Shown piece by piece: positions 13,109 to 24,167 of a DNA stretch of 64,000 bases; the stretch's first letter is position 1, and the number at the start of each line of letters is the position of its first letter. The stretch is taken from contig NZ_AHMP02000001.1 of NCBI RefSeq assembly GCF_000243735.2, positions 335,001-399,000 on the forward strand, read 5' to 3'. This stretch comes from Leptospira kmetyi serovar Malaysia str. Bejo-Iso9. Its GTDB lineage: Bacteria; Spirochaetota; Leptospiria; Leptospirales; Leptospiraceae. The position numbers were made by a program, and so were the translations under genes. The notes under the pieces were generated by a model. The model made no database searches. It was not told where the DNA came from and was given only the letters and a program-made list of their open reading frames with translations.

Positions 13109-13137
13109 TTGACATTTAGAATTTTTTTTCTTAGTCT
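13109..13137 (+). promoter_or_regulatory. Possible sigma-70 promoter for the caspase-fold gene
   Basis: A consensus -35 (TTGACA, 13109-13114) and a weak -10 (TAGTCT, 13132-13137) are 17 bases apart. The ATG is only 10 bases after the -10 and has no Shine-Dalgarno sequence, so the message may be leaderless. The -35 is convincing; the -10 is poor. Confidence 0.35.
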
Positions 13138-13146
13138 ATTCTCCCT

Positions 13147-14379
13147 ATGAATCCGACAAAGACCTTTCTCCTATTCTTAGTTCTGTTCCCTCTTCTTTTA
13201 CAAGGAGCGGATCATCCCGATCACGCGATCGGAGAATCCTTGCTCAAGATTTCCAAACGCGCGAATCTTCCCGATGCAACCGTTTCCGGCAACGGCTTTA
13301 AAGCGGTCTTACTCGTCGGCGATGTGGACGGCGATAGCGGACCCGGAACCTTGGGGTATATTAAGAATATGCAGGATGTCGCAAAGGTTCTTAGAGCGAG
13401 AGGCGTTCAAGTTATTGAATACTACAGTCCCAAAAATTCATGGGATCAGATCAAACAATCGATCCAAGGAGCCAAACTCGTTTTATACGCGGGTCACGGA
13501 GTCGGAAGCAATCTTACGGATTCTCCGTATCATCAAAAATACGTGGGCGGTTTTGCGTTGAAGGGTAAGTTCGTTTCGAACGACGACGTGGAGAACGCTC
13601 TCAAACCCGCGCCCGGCGCCGTAGTATTGTTCTTAGGCGCTTGTTTTACCGCGGGCAACATGGCGTACGATATGGGAGTGATCGACGCTGAAGAAACAAA
13701 ACATAGAATCTCCATGTACTCCGCTCCGTTCTTAAAGGCGGGCTTTCAAGGTTATTATGCGACATGGGCTCCTTGGACCGCCCAGAGTCTCGTCGCCGAA
13801 CTTTTTACCGATAAGACATACGGCTCCATCTATGACACACAAACCAATCTTTCCGAAGTGACTAAGATCGACCATCCGACGTATTCGAACGGAAAGTTGT
13901 TTTTTCACAAGGGCAAACAAGATGCGAGAGTCGTTTTTGATTACGCATTTGCCGGAAATCCGAACGCTAAAATTTCCTCTTCTTCCTCGACGCCTTCCAA
14001 GGACGATTCTCAACCTTCGACTAACAACACACAGACGAACCTGAGCCCCGAGGAACAAACCGCCAAGAACAACGCGCTCATTAAAGCGACTTACAAAAAG
14101 GATTTGAAAACGGCGGCGAAATTGTTAAGCGAAGGCGCGGATCCGAACGCGGAAAGTAAGGGCTGGAGAATTCTTCATCTGTCCGTGTATTTCGATCTTC
14201 CCGAGCTAACCAAACTTCTTTTGGATAAAAAAGCCGATCCGAACTTTCAAGTGGACGGATATACCGCGCTTTCTTTGGCGACCGCGTATGAACGCACTTC
14301 GATCATTCCCCTTCTCGAAGCCGCGGGCGGAACCAAGTCGAGAGCCGCGACGATCAAACCGAAACCGGAAAAACCCTAA
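13147..14379 (+). CDS. Secreted caspase-fold (clan CD) peptidase domain with C-terminal ankyrin repeats
   Basis: 410 residues. The signal peptide is ~1-20 ('FLLFLVLFPLLLQGA'). Residues ~55-270 have the caspase/CHAT plan: a first strand in 'KAVLLVGDVDGD', His117 in 'LVLYAGHGVG' and Cys166 in 'VVLFLGACFTAG', each at the end of a hydrophobic strand, exactly the His-Gly and Ala-Cys pairs of clan CD. A Ser/Thr/Gln-rich linker (~277-300) leads to about three ankyrin units (~303-395), including 'LLSEGADPNAE', 'LLLDKKADPNF' and 'GYTALSLA'. An exported cysteine protease with an ankyrin binding tail is the natural reading. Activity and target are unknown. Confidence 0.78.
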   Translation: MNPTKTFLLFLVLFPLLLQGADHPDHAIGESLLKISKRANLPDATVSGNGFKAVLLVGDVDGDSGPGTLGYIKNMQDVAKVLRARGVQVIEYYSPKNSWDQIKQSIQGAKLVLYAGHGVGSNLTDSPYHQKYVGGFALKGKFVSNDDVENALKPAPGAVVLFLGACFTAGNMAYDMGVIDAEETKHRISMYSAPFLKAGFQGYYATWAPWTAQSLVAELFTDKTYGSIYDTQTNLSEVTKIDHPTYSNGKLFFHKGKQDARVVFDYAFAGNPNAKISSSSSTPSKDDSQPSTNNTQTNLSPEEQTAKNNALIKATYKKDLKTAAKLLSEGADPNAESKGWRILHLSVYFDLPELTKLLLDKKADPNFQVDGYTALSLATAYERTSIIPLLEAAGGTKSRAATIKPKPEKP

Positions 14380-14394
14380 AAAGATATTGGGAAA

Positions 14395-14613
14395 TCGATG
14401 CGAGCCAAATCGACCGAAGCACATCGTTCGTCGAATAACGAAAGAGTCTCCTCGACGTTACGGCCGCAAGCGCTTTCGCACGACGCGGTTGGCACGAGGC
14501 TCGAGTGAGCCTTAGCGAACGTCTTGCGAACCGAAGTGACAAAGCAATGTGCGGAGCCGGAGTGAGGGTTTGCATTAGCAAATCCCGAACGGAGCGAGGA
14601 GACGAAGTTAGGC
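14395..14613. repeat. Hairpin-rich intergenic repeat ending in GTTAGGC
   Basis: A stretch of imperfect inverted repeats: GGCTC/GAGCC around four bases at 14498-14511, and GGGTTTGC/GCAAATCCC around ATTA at 14566-14586. Quasi-repeated units of the kind 'CGGAGCCGGAGTGAGG' and 'CGGAGCGAGGAGACG' also occur. It ends in GTTAGGC (14607-14613), directly at the edge of the AT-rich gene 14633-15193. The GC-rich, multi-hairpin structure and lack of a plausible frame suggest a non-coding mobile or recombination element. I cannot tell its copy number from one window. Confidence 0.5.
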
Positions 14614-15253
14614 AACGACCACTTCTTCTAATTCATTTTGGGCTGAATTTTAAATTCAAAGCCGCTTCCTGAATTTCAGATTTAACGGAATCAAAATCAT
14701 CGAATAGAAATATTGTATAAAGATCAGGTAAATCCTTCTTATGAACTGCTGTCACTATTGAATATTTAAACCCTCGACCGAATTCAGAAGTTGCTTCAAC
14801 GTAAAAATTAGCACCCCACTCTGCATTAAACAATGCAACTGTATCCATAGATAAGTCGTTTGTCCGAATTCTATCCATGCACTGGCAAACGTTTGCAGCC
14901 GTTGTCAAAGCTTGTTGTTTATATAGTTCAGTTTTTTCGAAATCAATTCCGTCAATTTTCGGTGCAGGTAAACCAATAAAATATCTAATTTCCAATTTTT
15001 TACTTTTGTGTTTAATAGCATAATCATAATACAAATTTGGATTTTCTTTGACTTTCGTTGATTTGAAATCTTTGCCGAAACTAAATTGGAAATTGTAATC
15101 TTTTAATATTTTTTCAAATGGGTCGCCTTTCCAAGCATGAATTGAAAGAATAGGGATTACAAACAAAATTATAGGTTTAAGAATTTTAATCATTGTATTA
15201 CACTCTTTTATGAGCCATATAGAACAATAATAATTTAGTCGTTATCGCCTAAC
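14607..15253 (-). mobile_element. Cassette-like unit bounded by inverted GTTAGGC...AACGAC motifs
   Basis: The left end reads GTTAGGCAACGAC (14607-14619); the right end, read on the minus strand, is GTTAGGCGATAACGAC (15253-15238). The ends are therefore near-identical inverted repeats enclosing one gene with tight margins. GTTAGGC and its complement GCCTAAC fit the integron attC core consensus (GTTRRRY / RYYYAAC). Against this, I find no second core partner within ~150 bases that would complete a classical attC site, and no integrase in the window. The enclosed DNA is much more AT-rich than its neighbours, which supports acquisition. Confidence 0.45.
14633..15193 (-). CDS. Exported hypothetical protein in a cassette-like unit
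   Basis: 186 residues with a signal peptide (~1-20, 'PIILFVIPILSIHAW'). The mature part contains 'KLEIRYFIGLPAPK', a Cys pair 'NVCQCMDRI', and 'TVALFNAEWGANFYVEATSEFG'. No family is recognised; the plan looks like a small single-domain periplasmic or surface protein. The codons are strongly AT-biased compared with genes on either side, and the gene sits between inverted GTTAGGC motifs with only ~20-45 bases of margin. Both point to lateral transfer. Confidence 0.65.
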   Translation of the reverse strand: MIKILKPIILFVIPILSIHAWKGDPFEKILKDYNFQFSFGKDFKSTKVKENPNLYYDYAIKHKSKKLEIRYFIGLPAPKIDGIDFEKTELYKQQALTTAANVCQCMDRIRTNDLSMDTVALFNAEWGANFYVEATSEFGRGFKYSIVTAVHKKDLPDLYTIFLFDDFDSVKSEIQEAALNLKFSPK

Positions 15254-15420
15254 ACATATTAGACAGCTTTACTGCAATGGGGAGTCATAGAATTCTCCTT
15301 TAAAAGCCTTTCAAGAATTGCGATTGAAATCATCGATAAAATTTTTTAAAGAACGATTCGAAAGAAATAAAGTATGCTTCTTAAGACGGTCGATTCTTGA
15401 TTCCGTTATGATTTTGCGTT
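15194..15420. other. AT-rich intergenic region right of the cassette-like unit
   Basis: It holds the right-hand GTCGTTATCGCCTAAC motif (15238-15253) and the probable promoter of the cassette gene. From 15254 to 15420 I see no gene and no second core motif. The composition returns gradually to that of the neighbouring chromosome. Confidence 0.4.
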
Positions 15421-15933
15421 TTATTCGACTGCGGCCTTGAGCGCCGCGATATCGATCTTTTGCATTTTGAGCATAGCTTGTGTGGCGCGTTCTGCCTTTT
15501 CGCGATCTTTGTGCGACACAAGCTGTAAAAGAATTTTAGGAGTTACCTGCCACCACATACCGTATTTGTCCTGAATCCAGCCGCACATACTTTCTTTGCC
15601 TCCTCCGGAAAGAAGGGCGTGCCAATAATAGTCGATCTCTTTTTGCGTTTCCACGCTGATCATAAACGAAACACCCCAATTGAACTGAAACTCAGGTCCG
15701 CCGTTATAGGCAAAAAACTTTTGTCCATTCAGTATGAATTCGGCCCGCATCGGATTCGCTACAAGTATTTTAGATTTTTTGAATATCGATACGTAGAACT
15801 TTGCCGCTTCTTCCGTGTTCGCATTAAACATGAGAAACGGAGTGATGCTGTGAGTCGGAGCGCTCACGAATTCGATTTTCGTCCCGTTTGATTTCGGCTT
15901 TTTCGGGCTGCTTTTCTTTTTTGATACCGCCAT
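15421..15933 (-). CDS. PhnB-like VOC-superfamily protein
   Basis: 170 residues. After a basic, low-complexity start ('SKKKSSPKKPKSN') comes the glyoxalase/bleomycin-fold pattern of the PhnB/'3-demethylubiquinone methyltransferase-like' group: 'ITPFLMFNANTEEAAKFYVSIF', 'FFAYNGGPEFQFNWGVSFMI' and 'MCGWIQDKYGMWWQVTP'. The methyltransferase name carried by this family in databases is misleading, as members are VOC folds of mostly unknown activity. It stands alone between the cassette-like unit and a reductase gene on the same strand. Confidence 0.82.
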   Translation of the reverse strand: MAVSKKKSSPKKPKSNGTKIEFVSAPTHSITPFLMFNANTEEAAKFYVSIFKKSKILVANPMRAEFILNGQKFFAYNGGPEFQFNWGVSFMISVETQKEIDYYWHALLSGGGKESMCGWIQDKYGMWWQVTPKILLQLVSHKDREKAERATQAMLKMQKIDIAALKAAVE

Positions 15934-16112
15934 ATTCTTCTCCTTTTGTTGCGTTTGATTTTTATTCTATCTTTTTCAATGCCCGCATTCCGAAATTTCG
16001 ATCACTGCACAATCCATCAAATTAGGCTCTAAACCGACGGTCTTAATTCGGGACATTGAAAATGATTTCGATTCAACGCCTACACTTCTTAGCTTGGACC
16101 CTCTCCCCCGCC

Positions 16113-16763
16113 TCACTTCAAAAGTTTAAACGCGTGCGTCCAGGATTGGGACAAAAATCCGGGAATACACCAAAGAATACAAAGCGGTTCGATCGCCCTC
16201 GCCGCTTCGACCTTCCCCATATCCTCCGTGTCCCATCCGAACGTATTCAAAATATCTGATACGATTTTTTTGGAAGAATCCTCGTTCCCGCAGATGAACA
16301 TACTCGGCTTTCCGTCCTTCAACTTGGGGTCCACCATCAGAGTGCTACCCACCGAACTGAAACACTTTACGAAGTGCGCCTTCGGCGCCTGTTTTTGAAG
16401 TTGTTCCATTAAGGATTCATTGTATGAAGTGAAAAATTTCAGGACCCCGTTAACGGGAGCTTCTTCGGAAATCGGATTGGTGGTGTCGATGATCGTTTTT
16501 CCGTTTAAAGAATCGATTCCGGCCAACTTCAAAACTTCGGAAGCGATGTTTCCCTTAGAACACAAGACTAAAATCTCTCCGAAACTCGCGGCCTCGGCGA
16601 ACGTTCCCACGGACGCGGACGCTCCGGCTTTCGACAACCAATCTTTGAGTTTCGAAGGATCTCTGGTTCCGATCTTTACTTCGGCTCCGTATTTTAAAAA
16701 TCCGTTCGCCAACGTTTGGCCGACTACGCCGGAACCCAATACTCCGATCTTCTTTCCTTTCAT
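16113..16763 (-). CDS. NADPH-dependent F420-reductase-like (Npd/FNO-type) oxidoreductase
   Basis: 216 residues from ATG 16763, chosen because GGAGAAACAAC directly precedes it; a longer frame to 16811 lacks such a site. The N-terminal Rossmann motif is 'GVLGSGVVGQTLA' (~7-19), then 'VKIGTRDPSKL' (the Arg suits NADP), 'ILVLCSKGN', 'KTIIDTTNP' and 'VKCFSSVGS'. This is the F420H2:NADP oxidoreductase-like group, common in bacteria that lack F420, so the true substrate is open. It appears monocistronic. Confidence 0.8.
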   Translation of the reverse strand: MKGKKIGVLGSGVVGQTLANGFLKYGAEVKIGTRDPSKLKDWLSKAGASASVGTFAEAASFGEILVLCSKGNIASEVLKLAGIDSLNGKTIIDTTNPISEEAPVNGVLKFFTSYNESLMEQLQKQAPKAHFVKCFSSVGSTLMVDPKLKDGKPSMFICGNEDSSKKIVSDILNTFGWDTEDMGKVEAARAIEPLCILWCIPGFLSQSWTHAFKLLK

Positions 16764-17014
16764 GTTGTTTCTCCAGAAACAATTTTTAAAGACTCGTCCG
16801 GAAACGATCAAACAGGATTTATAGATTCGGCTTTTATTTTTATATGCGACCCGACCGATAAAACGGACAATATCGATCCCGATCGCGAAATTTATGAAAA
16901 TATTTGTTTCCTAAATCGGGACGGGCTCTATCTTGATTCCTTAATCCGATCGGCAAGGTCCGGTCTTTAACAGAAAACCCTAATTAAGAGTGAAACTTTG
17001 ACAAGGAGTCAAAA

Positions 17015-17524
17015 ATGAAAAAAACTTTCCGTTCTGTAAGCGCGACGTTTGCGATCGCTTTCTGTATCAGCCTTCTACCTTCTTATCTTTTTGCGGAAGA
17101 AGACGCGCACTACATTCAACCGGACGATTTCTTTATCACTAAGGAAGAATTCAAAAACCAAGCTTGGATTCACGTTCATCTTGCGAAACAACTCACGGCG
17201 CCTTCTTCTAAAACGAAAAACGAAGGAGAATTTCTTCAAGTTCACGACGGCAACAAGGTCTGGACGAAATTCTATTACGCAACCGAAATCGCGAAACCGA
17301 GCGATCTTAAGATCGGAACCGTGGTCATCATGGCCGATATCGGAACCGAAGACGGGTACCGCGCTCCCGAGAACAAGGACGAATCCCGCAACGGTTCTTG
17401 GTTCATCGCTAAGATTACGGACGTCTCCGATCTTTACAAAGGAATCGTAACGGTTTCCGGCGGTTACAAAGTTAAGGTGGATGCGATCCGCGTTTCCGTC
17501 AAACCGGTTCACAAAGGTAAGTAA
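17015..17524 (+). CDS. Exported hypothetical protein
   Basis: 169 residues. The signal peptide runs to 'SYLFAEE' (~1-27). The mature part is a small mixed domain with 'GEFLQVHDGNKVWTKFYYAT' followed by 'IGTVVIMAD' and 'FIAKITDVSDLYKGIVTVSG', suggesting a beta-rich fold; no family is recognised. AAGGAGTC eight bases before the ATG is a strong ribosome-binding site. A terminator follows directly, so it is a single-gene unit. Confidence 0.7.
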   Translation: MKKTFRSVSATFAIAFCISLLPSYLFAEEDAHYIQPDDFFITKEEFKNQAWIHVHLAKQLTAPSSKTKNEGEFLQVHDGNKVWTKFYYATEIAKPSDLKIGTVVIMADIGTEDGYRAPENKDESRNGSWFIAKITDVSDLYKGIVTVSGGYKVKVDAIRVSVKPVHKGK

Positions 17525-17552
17525 TCGTTCGATTCTTCCCTTGATAAAATCG

Positions 17553-17591
17553 AAAAACCGAACTCGGTTCTGTAAGTCTGGTTCGGTTTTT
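17553..17591 (+). terminator. Terminator after the exported protein gene
   Basis: The perfect 11-base arms AAAAACCGAAC and GTTCGGTTTTT are separated by 17 bases. The T-run lies inside the right arm, and the A-run in the left arm would let it work in both directions. Confidence 0.75.
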
Positions 17592-17742
17592 TGACATACT
17601 CTCGCCCTTGTTTTCGGAATTCTTACAAGTCCGAATTCTTTTTTCGAACTTTTTCATTGCGTTTTTTTTTGTTCCGCCCGCAACTTTTCTGCAACCTACC
17701 CCGGATCTTTCGCTCGTATTTTTCAACAGGGGTTAAAACTAA

Positions 17743-18564
<822 letters not shown>

Positions 18565-18584
18565 TTTAGAAACTCCTAATATAT

Positions 18585-18623
18585 AAAAAAGCCCGTAGCT
18601 TAAAAACAAGCGCGGGCTTTTTT
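18585..18623. terminator. Bidirectional terminator between convergent genes
   Basis: AAAAAAGCCCG and CGGGCTTTTTT form an 11-bp stem with flanking A and T runs, after the desaturase (plus) and about 110 bases after the minus-strand gene 18732-19223. It can serve both. Confidence 0.8.
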
Positions 18624-18731
18624 GTTTTTGCGGCGAAGGCCGCTGCATAAACTTCTTTTGAATTTAGATTTTAGAACTCGAACTTCCGCGCGCAGTCGAA
18701 CGTTTGACGAGCGAACCGAGCCCGACTTCGA

Positions 18732-19223
18732 TCAATCCAAATTTTCCAGATCCTTTAAAACTTCCTCTTCGTAATTCTTTTTAAGTCGATCTAAAAAATC
18801 TTCGGCGAGGGAAATCCGATCGTTCAGAACGAGGGAGAACAATTCGTTTAACAATTCTTTTTCGTCGAACCCGGTAAACAACCACTCGAGGAGTTCGAGA
18901 GCGAGATCCATTCTCCCCTCGGTCGCGATCATCGTTTTGAATTCTTTTTTGATTTCCTCTTTCTTTCCGGTTTTCAAAAAGTTTCTGATCTTTTCGGGAT
19001 AAAGATTGAGCAAGGTTTGTTTTTTTGCGTTGGGAGTGAATACGAAATTCTTTGAATCGGAGGAAAGATGCGAAAGCACGGCCTCTTCCGCGGACTCGGA
19101 GGTCACTCCGGTTTCCAGCAAGGTTTTGAGTAGGACTTCGCCTAACAAAAAGTCCTGGAACGGATGAAACGGAAATCCGGCAGAACTTCCGCCCGCGCCA
19201 CCCGATGCGGAATCCGAACTCAT
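18732..19223 (-). CDS. Hypothetical helical protein coupled to the ATPase gene
   Basis: 163 residues. A Gly/Ser/Ala-rich start is followed by an almost entirely helical, acidic chain ('[20 protein letters not shown]', '[20 protein letters not shown]'). No family is recognised. The ATG overlaps the stop of the upstream HATPase-domain gene by four bases, so it is probably a partner of that signalling protein. This is inference from coupling only. Confidence 0.6.
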   Translation of the reverse strand: MSSDSASGGAGGSSAGFPFHPFQDFLLGEVLLKTLLETGVTSESAEEAVLSHLSSDSKNFVFTPNAKKQTLLNLYPEKIRNFLKTGKKEEIKKEFKTMIATEGRMDLALELLEWLFTGFDEKELLNELFSLVLNDRISLAEDFLDRLKKNYEEEVLKDLENLD

Positions 19224-20248
19224 TCCTTTTCGATCTCCACTTGTTTGCGGACCTTTTCAAAAAGATTTTCAAGCTCGGACGGTGTGAATTCTTTCGTAGG
19301 TTCGAAGGAACAAAACACGGCTCTGTAGTATTTGTCCTTGTGTACGAGATAAAAACCGGATTCTTCCATCAACGTTCTGAGTTTGGTTTCTCTCGAAGAT
19401 GCGACGACGATCGTCACCGAGGACAATTTGCTCTTTCTGTGATCGATGTGAAAGTAACAAAGGGCTTCTTCCGGATCGAGTCGATCGATCTCTTCCTTGA
19501 TTTCGTCGAAGCTCGTAACGTCTCTCGGGCCTTTCGGATCCCGGTAATTGATGAGCACCCGTTTGAAGTAATGGACCTTGTTGCCTTCGGGAGTGATTTC
19601 GACTCCGTTTAAAACCCGGCGTTCGTCGGCGAGTTCCTTCATGAGAAATTCTCCCCTACCCCTTGAACTTTCTATGTCGAAAAGTTCGGAGGAGAAGTCG
19701 CCCTTCTTTACGTTTTCGTTGATCTGCGACAGGGTATATTTCATCCCGGGTTGCATCTCGTGTTTGAAGGACATCTTAAAAAACGGATTCACAACTTCAT
19801 TATGTAATTCTAATTCGATTTCGGCGTATTTTCCCTGGCCGTGTTCCACGATATTCTGCGTGGCTTCGGTCGCTATGATTCGGATCGTATCGGGATCGAG
19901 ACCGGCTAACGAAGAATAACGATGTACGAAGTTCTTGATTTCGTATAACGTTCCCAAACTTTCGTCGATTCTTCCCCGGATTTCGTTTTCTACGATTTCC
20001 TCGCGGAAGATTCGGGCGTAATAACGCACGCTCGCCATTCCCTTTTTCAGATAAGGGGACTGAGCCGTGTTTTCTATCTGCCGTTTGAGTCTTTTGTTTT
20101 CATCTTCTAATTCTTGAATTCGTTTCTCTTCTGGGGACATAAAGCTCTTTATTTCTGTAACGAGATTTTCACATTCCCGATCTGAAAACCGGGGGATTTC
20201 TAAACTACCTTTCGATGCTATGGGTTCAAGTGATAATTCGTTTTTCAT
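19220..20248 (-). CDS. HATPase-domain protein (serine-kinase/anti-sigma-like)
   Basis: 342 residues from ATG 20248; a later ATG at about 20140 ('MSPEEKRIQ', preceded by AAAGAG) is equally possible. A short coiled coil ('[17 protein letters not shown]') leads to a GHKL ATPase-like region: the N-box '[19 protein letters not shown]' (~145-165) and the G-box-like '[17 protein letters not shown]'. There is no phospho-accepting His domain, as in RsbW/SpoIIAB-type kinases. The C-terminal ~110 residues are unfamiliar ('[17 protein letters not shown]'). It is divergent from a SpoIIE phosphatase gene, which with the STAS gene at 23812 suggests partner switching. Confidence 0.72.
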   Translation of the reverse strand: MKNELSLEPIASKGSLEIPRFSDRECENLVTEIKSFMSPEEKRIQELEDENKRLKRQIENTAQSPYLKKGMASVRYYARIFREEIVENEIRGRIDESLGTLYEIKNFVHRYSSLAGLDPDTIRIIATEATQNIVEHGQGKYAEIELELHNEVVNPFFKMSFKHEMQPGMKYTLSQINENVKKGDFSSELFDIESSRGRGEFLMKELADERRVLNGVEITPEGNKVHYFKRVLINYRDPKGPRDVTSFDEIKEEIDRLDPEEALCYFHIDHRKSKLSSVTIVVASSRETKLRTLMEESGFYLVHKDKYYRAVFCSFEPTKEFTPSELENLFEKVRKQVEIEKE

Positions 20249-20351
20249 GCTGAAAAAACAAAACGAACCTTCCGGTCCGGGAGCGATTCGAAAAAAATAC
20301 AGATCCTTTGATACCCGATTCAAGATACCATCCGATATCCAGTGAGTGTTT

Positions 20352-22751
20352 ATGAGCTTTCGTCAAAAAATATTTTTAATTTTAAGTGCAAGTCAGTTGT
20401 TTTTGGTTTTGATTCTCGCGATCACTTTCATCCAGATGATCGACCGAGTCAAAAACGAGCCGCAGGATAAACGGGCTCTCGACAAATCGGTGGATTTTCA
20501 AAAGGAACTCAGACACAAAGAAGAAACGATCCGCTTTATGCTCAAGGAGTTGGAGCGAAATTCGAAAACGATTTCGATTCTCGAAGCGGGTTCAAACAAC
20601 AGAGGTCTTTTGGATTCTCAGAGAGAATATTTTCTCGGGATCATGAAACAATACGACCTCTCGATCTTCGAAGTCATCTCCTCTTCGGGCAAAGTGGTGT
20701 ATCGTTTCCACAGGCCCGGAGATTTCGGAGACGATAAGTCTAAACAAAAAATCGTTCAGGAAGCGTTGAACGGAAAGATCGCCTCCACTCTCGAACTCGG
20801 CCACAGCGGTCTTGGTCTTCGAGTAACATCGCCTTTGCGAAACGGCTCTTTAGTATTGGTCGGTCAGGTTGTGGATCAGAAATTCACCGAGATCATCACC
20901 GGCTCGAGCGACGTTCACATGGCGATCTACGAAAAGGAAAAACAAATTTCCACCTCGGGTCCGATGATCCAGGAATATCTGAAAAATCATCCGATCCAAT
21001 CTTTGAAGAGCGGTTCCCGATTCTCCTTCAACGGAAAGCATTTTTATCTGACTCGGATTCCGTACGAAAACAAAGGGCTTACCAATCTCGCTCTTGAATT
21101 CTTGCTTTTGATCGACGAAACCGAACTGCACAACACGACCCGAAATCTCTGGATCTACTGCGGCCTTTTGGCGCTTTCGATCTTTATCGGAATTCTTCTC
21201 GTTTCGTATCTGTTCTCGCGAGATATCATCAACGCGGTCAAGGCGTTGAACTTCGCGATGAAAAATCCTTCCGAAGACGAAACGACCATCATCGATTTGG
21301 ACCGCACGGACGAACTCGGTCAGATGGGAGAAGTTTTCGTAAACATGAAGAAGGAACTTCTCGATCATCAACTTTTCTTGGAAAGAAAGGTGGAGGAGAA
21401 AACCCAGGAGCTTCAGGAAACGTTAAACGAAGTCCAAGCTTTAAAGGAAAAACAGGACGGGGATTATTATCTCACTTCCCTTCTCATTCAACCTCTGACG
21501 TCTCTTCGTTACGCGGACGAGAACACGAGAATCGAATCCATTCTCAAACAAAAAAAGGAATTCCGGTTTAGAACCAAGAACTCCGAAATCGGAGGAGATC
21601 TTTGTTCCATCCAAGAGATAACTCTGATGGGTAAGAATTATCTCGTCGTATTAAACGCGGACGCGATGGGCAAGTCCATCCAAGGCGCCGGCGGCGCGCT
21701 CGTGATGGGAACCGTCTTCAAAGCGATCGTAACCAGAACTCAGCTTTCCCGTTCCAATCAGAAAAAAACTCCCGAGAAATGGTTGAAGGATTGTTATACG
21801 GAACTTCAAAACGTGTTCGTGACGTTCGACGGAAGTATGCTCGTCTCCGCGGTCATCGCGCTCATCGATCACGAAACCGGAGCCTTGTATTCCATCAACG
21901 CGGAACATCCTTGGATGGTTCTTTACCGGGACGGAAAGGCCACATTCTTGGATCCAGAATTGCTTCTGCGTAAGATCGGGTTTACGGAGAATGCGTCCGA
22001 GCCGATCATCCGCGTTTTTAAACTCGAACCGAACGACTTTTTGTTCATCGGTTCGGACGGAAGAGACGACATTCTCCTCCGCAAACCGGGTTCGGAAGAA
22101 ACGTTTATGAACGAGGACGAAACGCTTTTTTTAAGACTTGTGGAACTCGCAAACGGAGACCTTCAGGATTTGGAAAAACTTCTGAACCACGCGGGCGAGG
22201 TCACGGACGATCTTTCTATTATGAAAATTGCATATAAAACCCCCGCCGAACTTCCTCTTCAGAAAATTCCGTCCGCCGGGGACGAATACAATCTTCTCGT
22301 CAAGGAAGGAATCCAACAGATCCGCAAGAAGAATCTCGTGCGGACGAGGGAACTTTTCGAAAAGGCTCTCGCGATCAGCTCCTCCGATCCGGGTTTATAC
22401 AAACAACTTGCAAGAATCTGCATTCACCAAAAGGAATATCCGACCGCGGCGGGTTATGCGGAGAATTACATCGCGAAGTTTCCGTTCGACAACGAATTTC
22501 TATATTACACTTCCTTTACGCTTCGTAAAACGAAGGAATACTTTAAGGCGATCGAATATTCGGAACGTCTTCGTTCGAGAGAACCGGGGAATATCCGAAA
22601 TCTGAAACATCTCGTGGAACTCTATCGTCTCGTCGGAAATCGTTCCAAGTTTAGAATGATCATGGCGACCTTAAAAGCGCTCGTGGCCGAAAAAGAATCG
22701 AGGGACGAAGACCGGGATCAGGACGTTTCCTCCGAGCCGATCCACGCCTAA
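20352..22751 (+). CDS. Membrane sensor with HAMP, SpoIIE/PP2C phosphatase and TPR domains
   Basis: 799 residues. TM helix 1 (~7-29), an extracytoplasmic sensor of ~230 residues, TM helix 2 ('[21 protein letters not shown]'), a HAMP-like linker with '[17 protein letters not shown]', and a coiled coil ('[18 protein letters not shown]'). Then a SpoIIE-type phosphatase (~370-630) with '[10 protein letters not shown]', '[19 protein letters not shown]' and '[11 protein letters not shown]', whose Asp residues bind the metals. Finally three TPR-like repeats (~640-770). RsbU-like proteins dephosphorylate anti-anti-sigma STAS proteins; the STAS protein at 23812 is the obvious candidate. An in-frame GTG lies two codons upstream. 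Confidence 0.85.
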   Translation: MSFRQKIFLILSASQLFLVLILAITFIQMIDRVKNEPQDKRALDKSVDFQKELRHKEETIRFMLKELERNSKTISILEAGSNNRGLLDSQREYFLGIMKQYDLSIFEVISSSGKVVYRFHRPGDFGDDKSKQKIVQEALNGKIASTLELGHSGLGLRVTSPLRNGSLVLVGQVVDQKFTEIITGSSDVHMAIYEKEKQISTSGPMIQEYLKNHPIQSLKSGSRFSFNGKHFYLTRIPYENKGLTNLALEFLLLIDETELHNTTRNLWIYCGLLALSIFIGILLVSYLFSRDIINAVKALNFAMKNPSEDETTIIDLDRTDELGQMGEVFVNMKKELLDHQLFLERKVEEKTQELQETLNEVQALKEKQDGDYYLTSLLIQPLTSLRYADENTRIESILKQKKEFRFRTKNSEIGGDLCSIQEITLMGKNYLVVLNADAMGKSIQGAGGALVMGTVFKAIVTRTQLSRSNQKKTPEKWLKDCYTELQNVFVTFDGSMLVSAVIALIDHETGALYSINAEHPWMVLYRDGKATFLDPELLLRKIGFTENASEPIIRVFKLEPNDFLFIGSDGRDDILLRKPGSEETFMNEDETLFLRLVELANGDLQDLEKLLNHAGEVTDDLSIMKIAYKTPAELPLQKIPSAGDEYNLLVKEGIQQIRKKNLVRTRELFEKALAISSSDPGLYKQLARICIHQKEYPTAAGYAENYIAKFPFDNEFLYYTSFTLRKTKEYFKAIEYSERLRSREPGNIRNLKHLVELYRLVGNRSKFRMIMATLKALVAEKESRDEDRDQDVSSEPIHA

Positions 22752-22915
22752 TCGAAGAAATCGAAACGATCGATTCGAAAAAACGGTTCGACTCTTTTTC
22801 GAAATCTTTCGTTCCCGCAAAACGCGCCGGACCTAAAAATTCCGAGCGCCGAAAATTCTTCCCGCCCGAAAAATGGGTTTCTGTTTTCAAACCGATCTTG
22901 TATTTGGATCATTCA

Positions 22916-24156
<1,241 letters not shown>

Positions 24157-24167
24157 GGCCGCACCAA

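Noticed and set aside
16716..16970. 84-codon plus-strand frame upstream of 17015
   Set aside because: It overlaps the 5' end of the F420-reductase-like gene antisense and has no ribosome-binding site.
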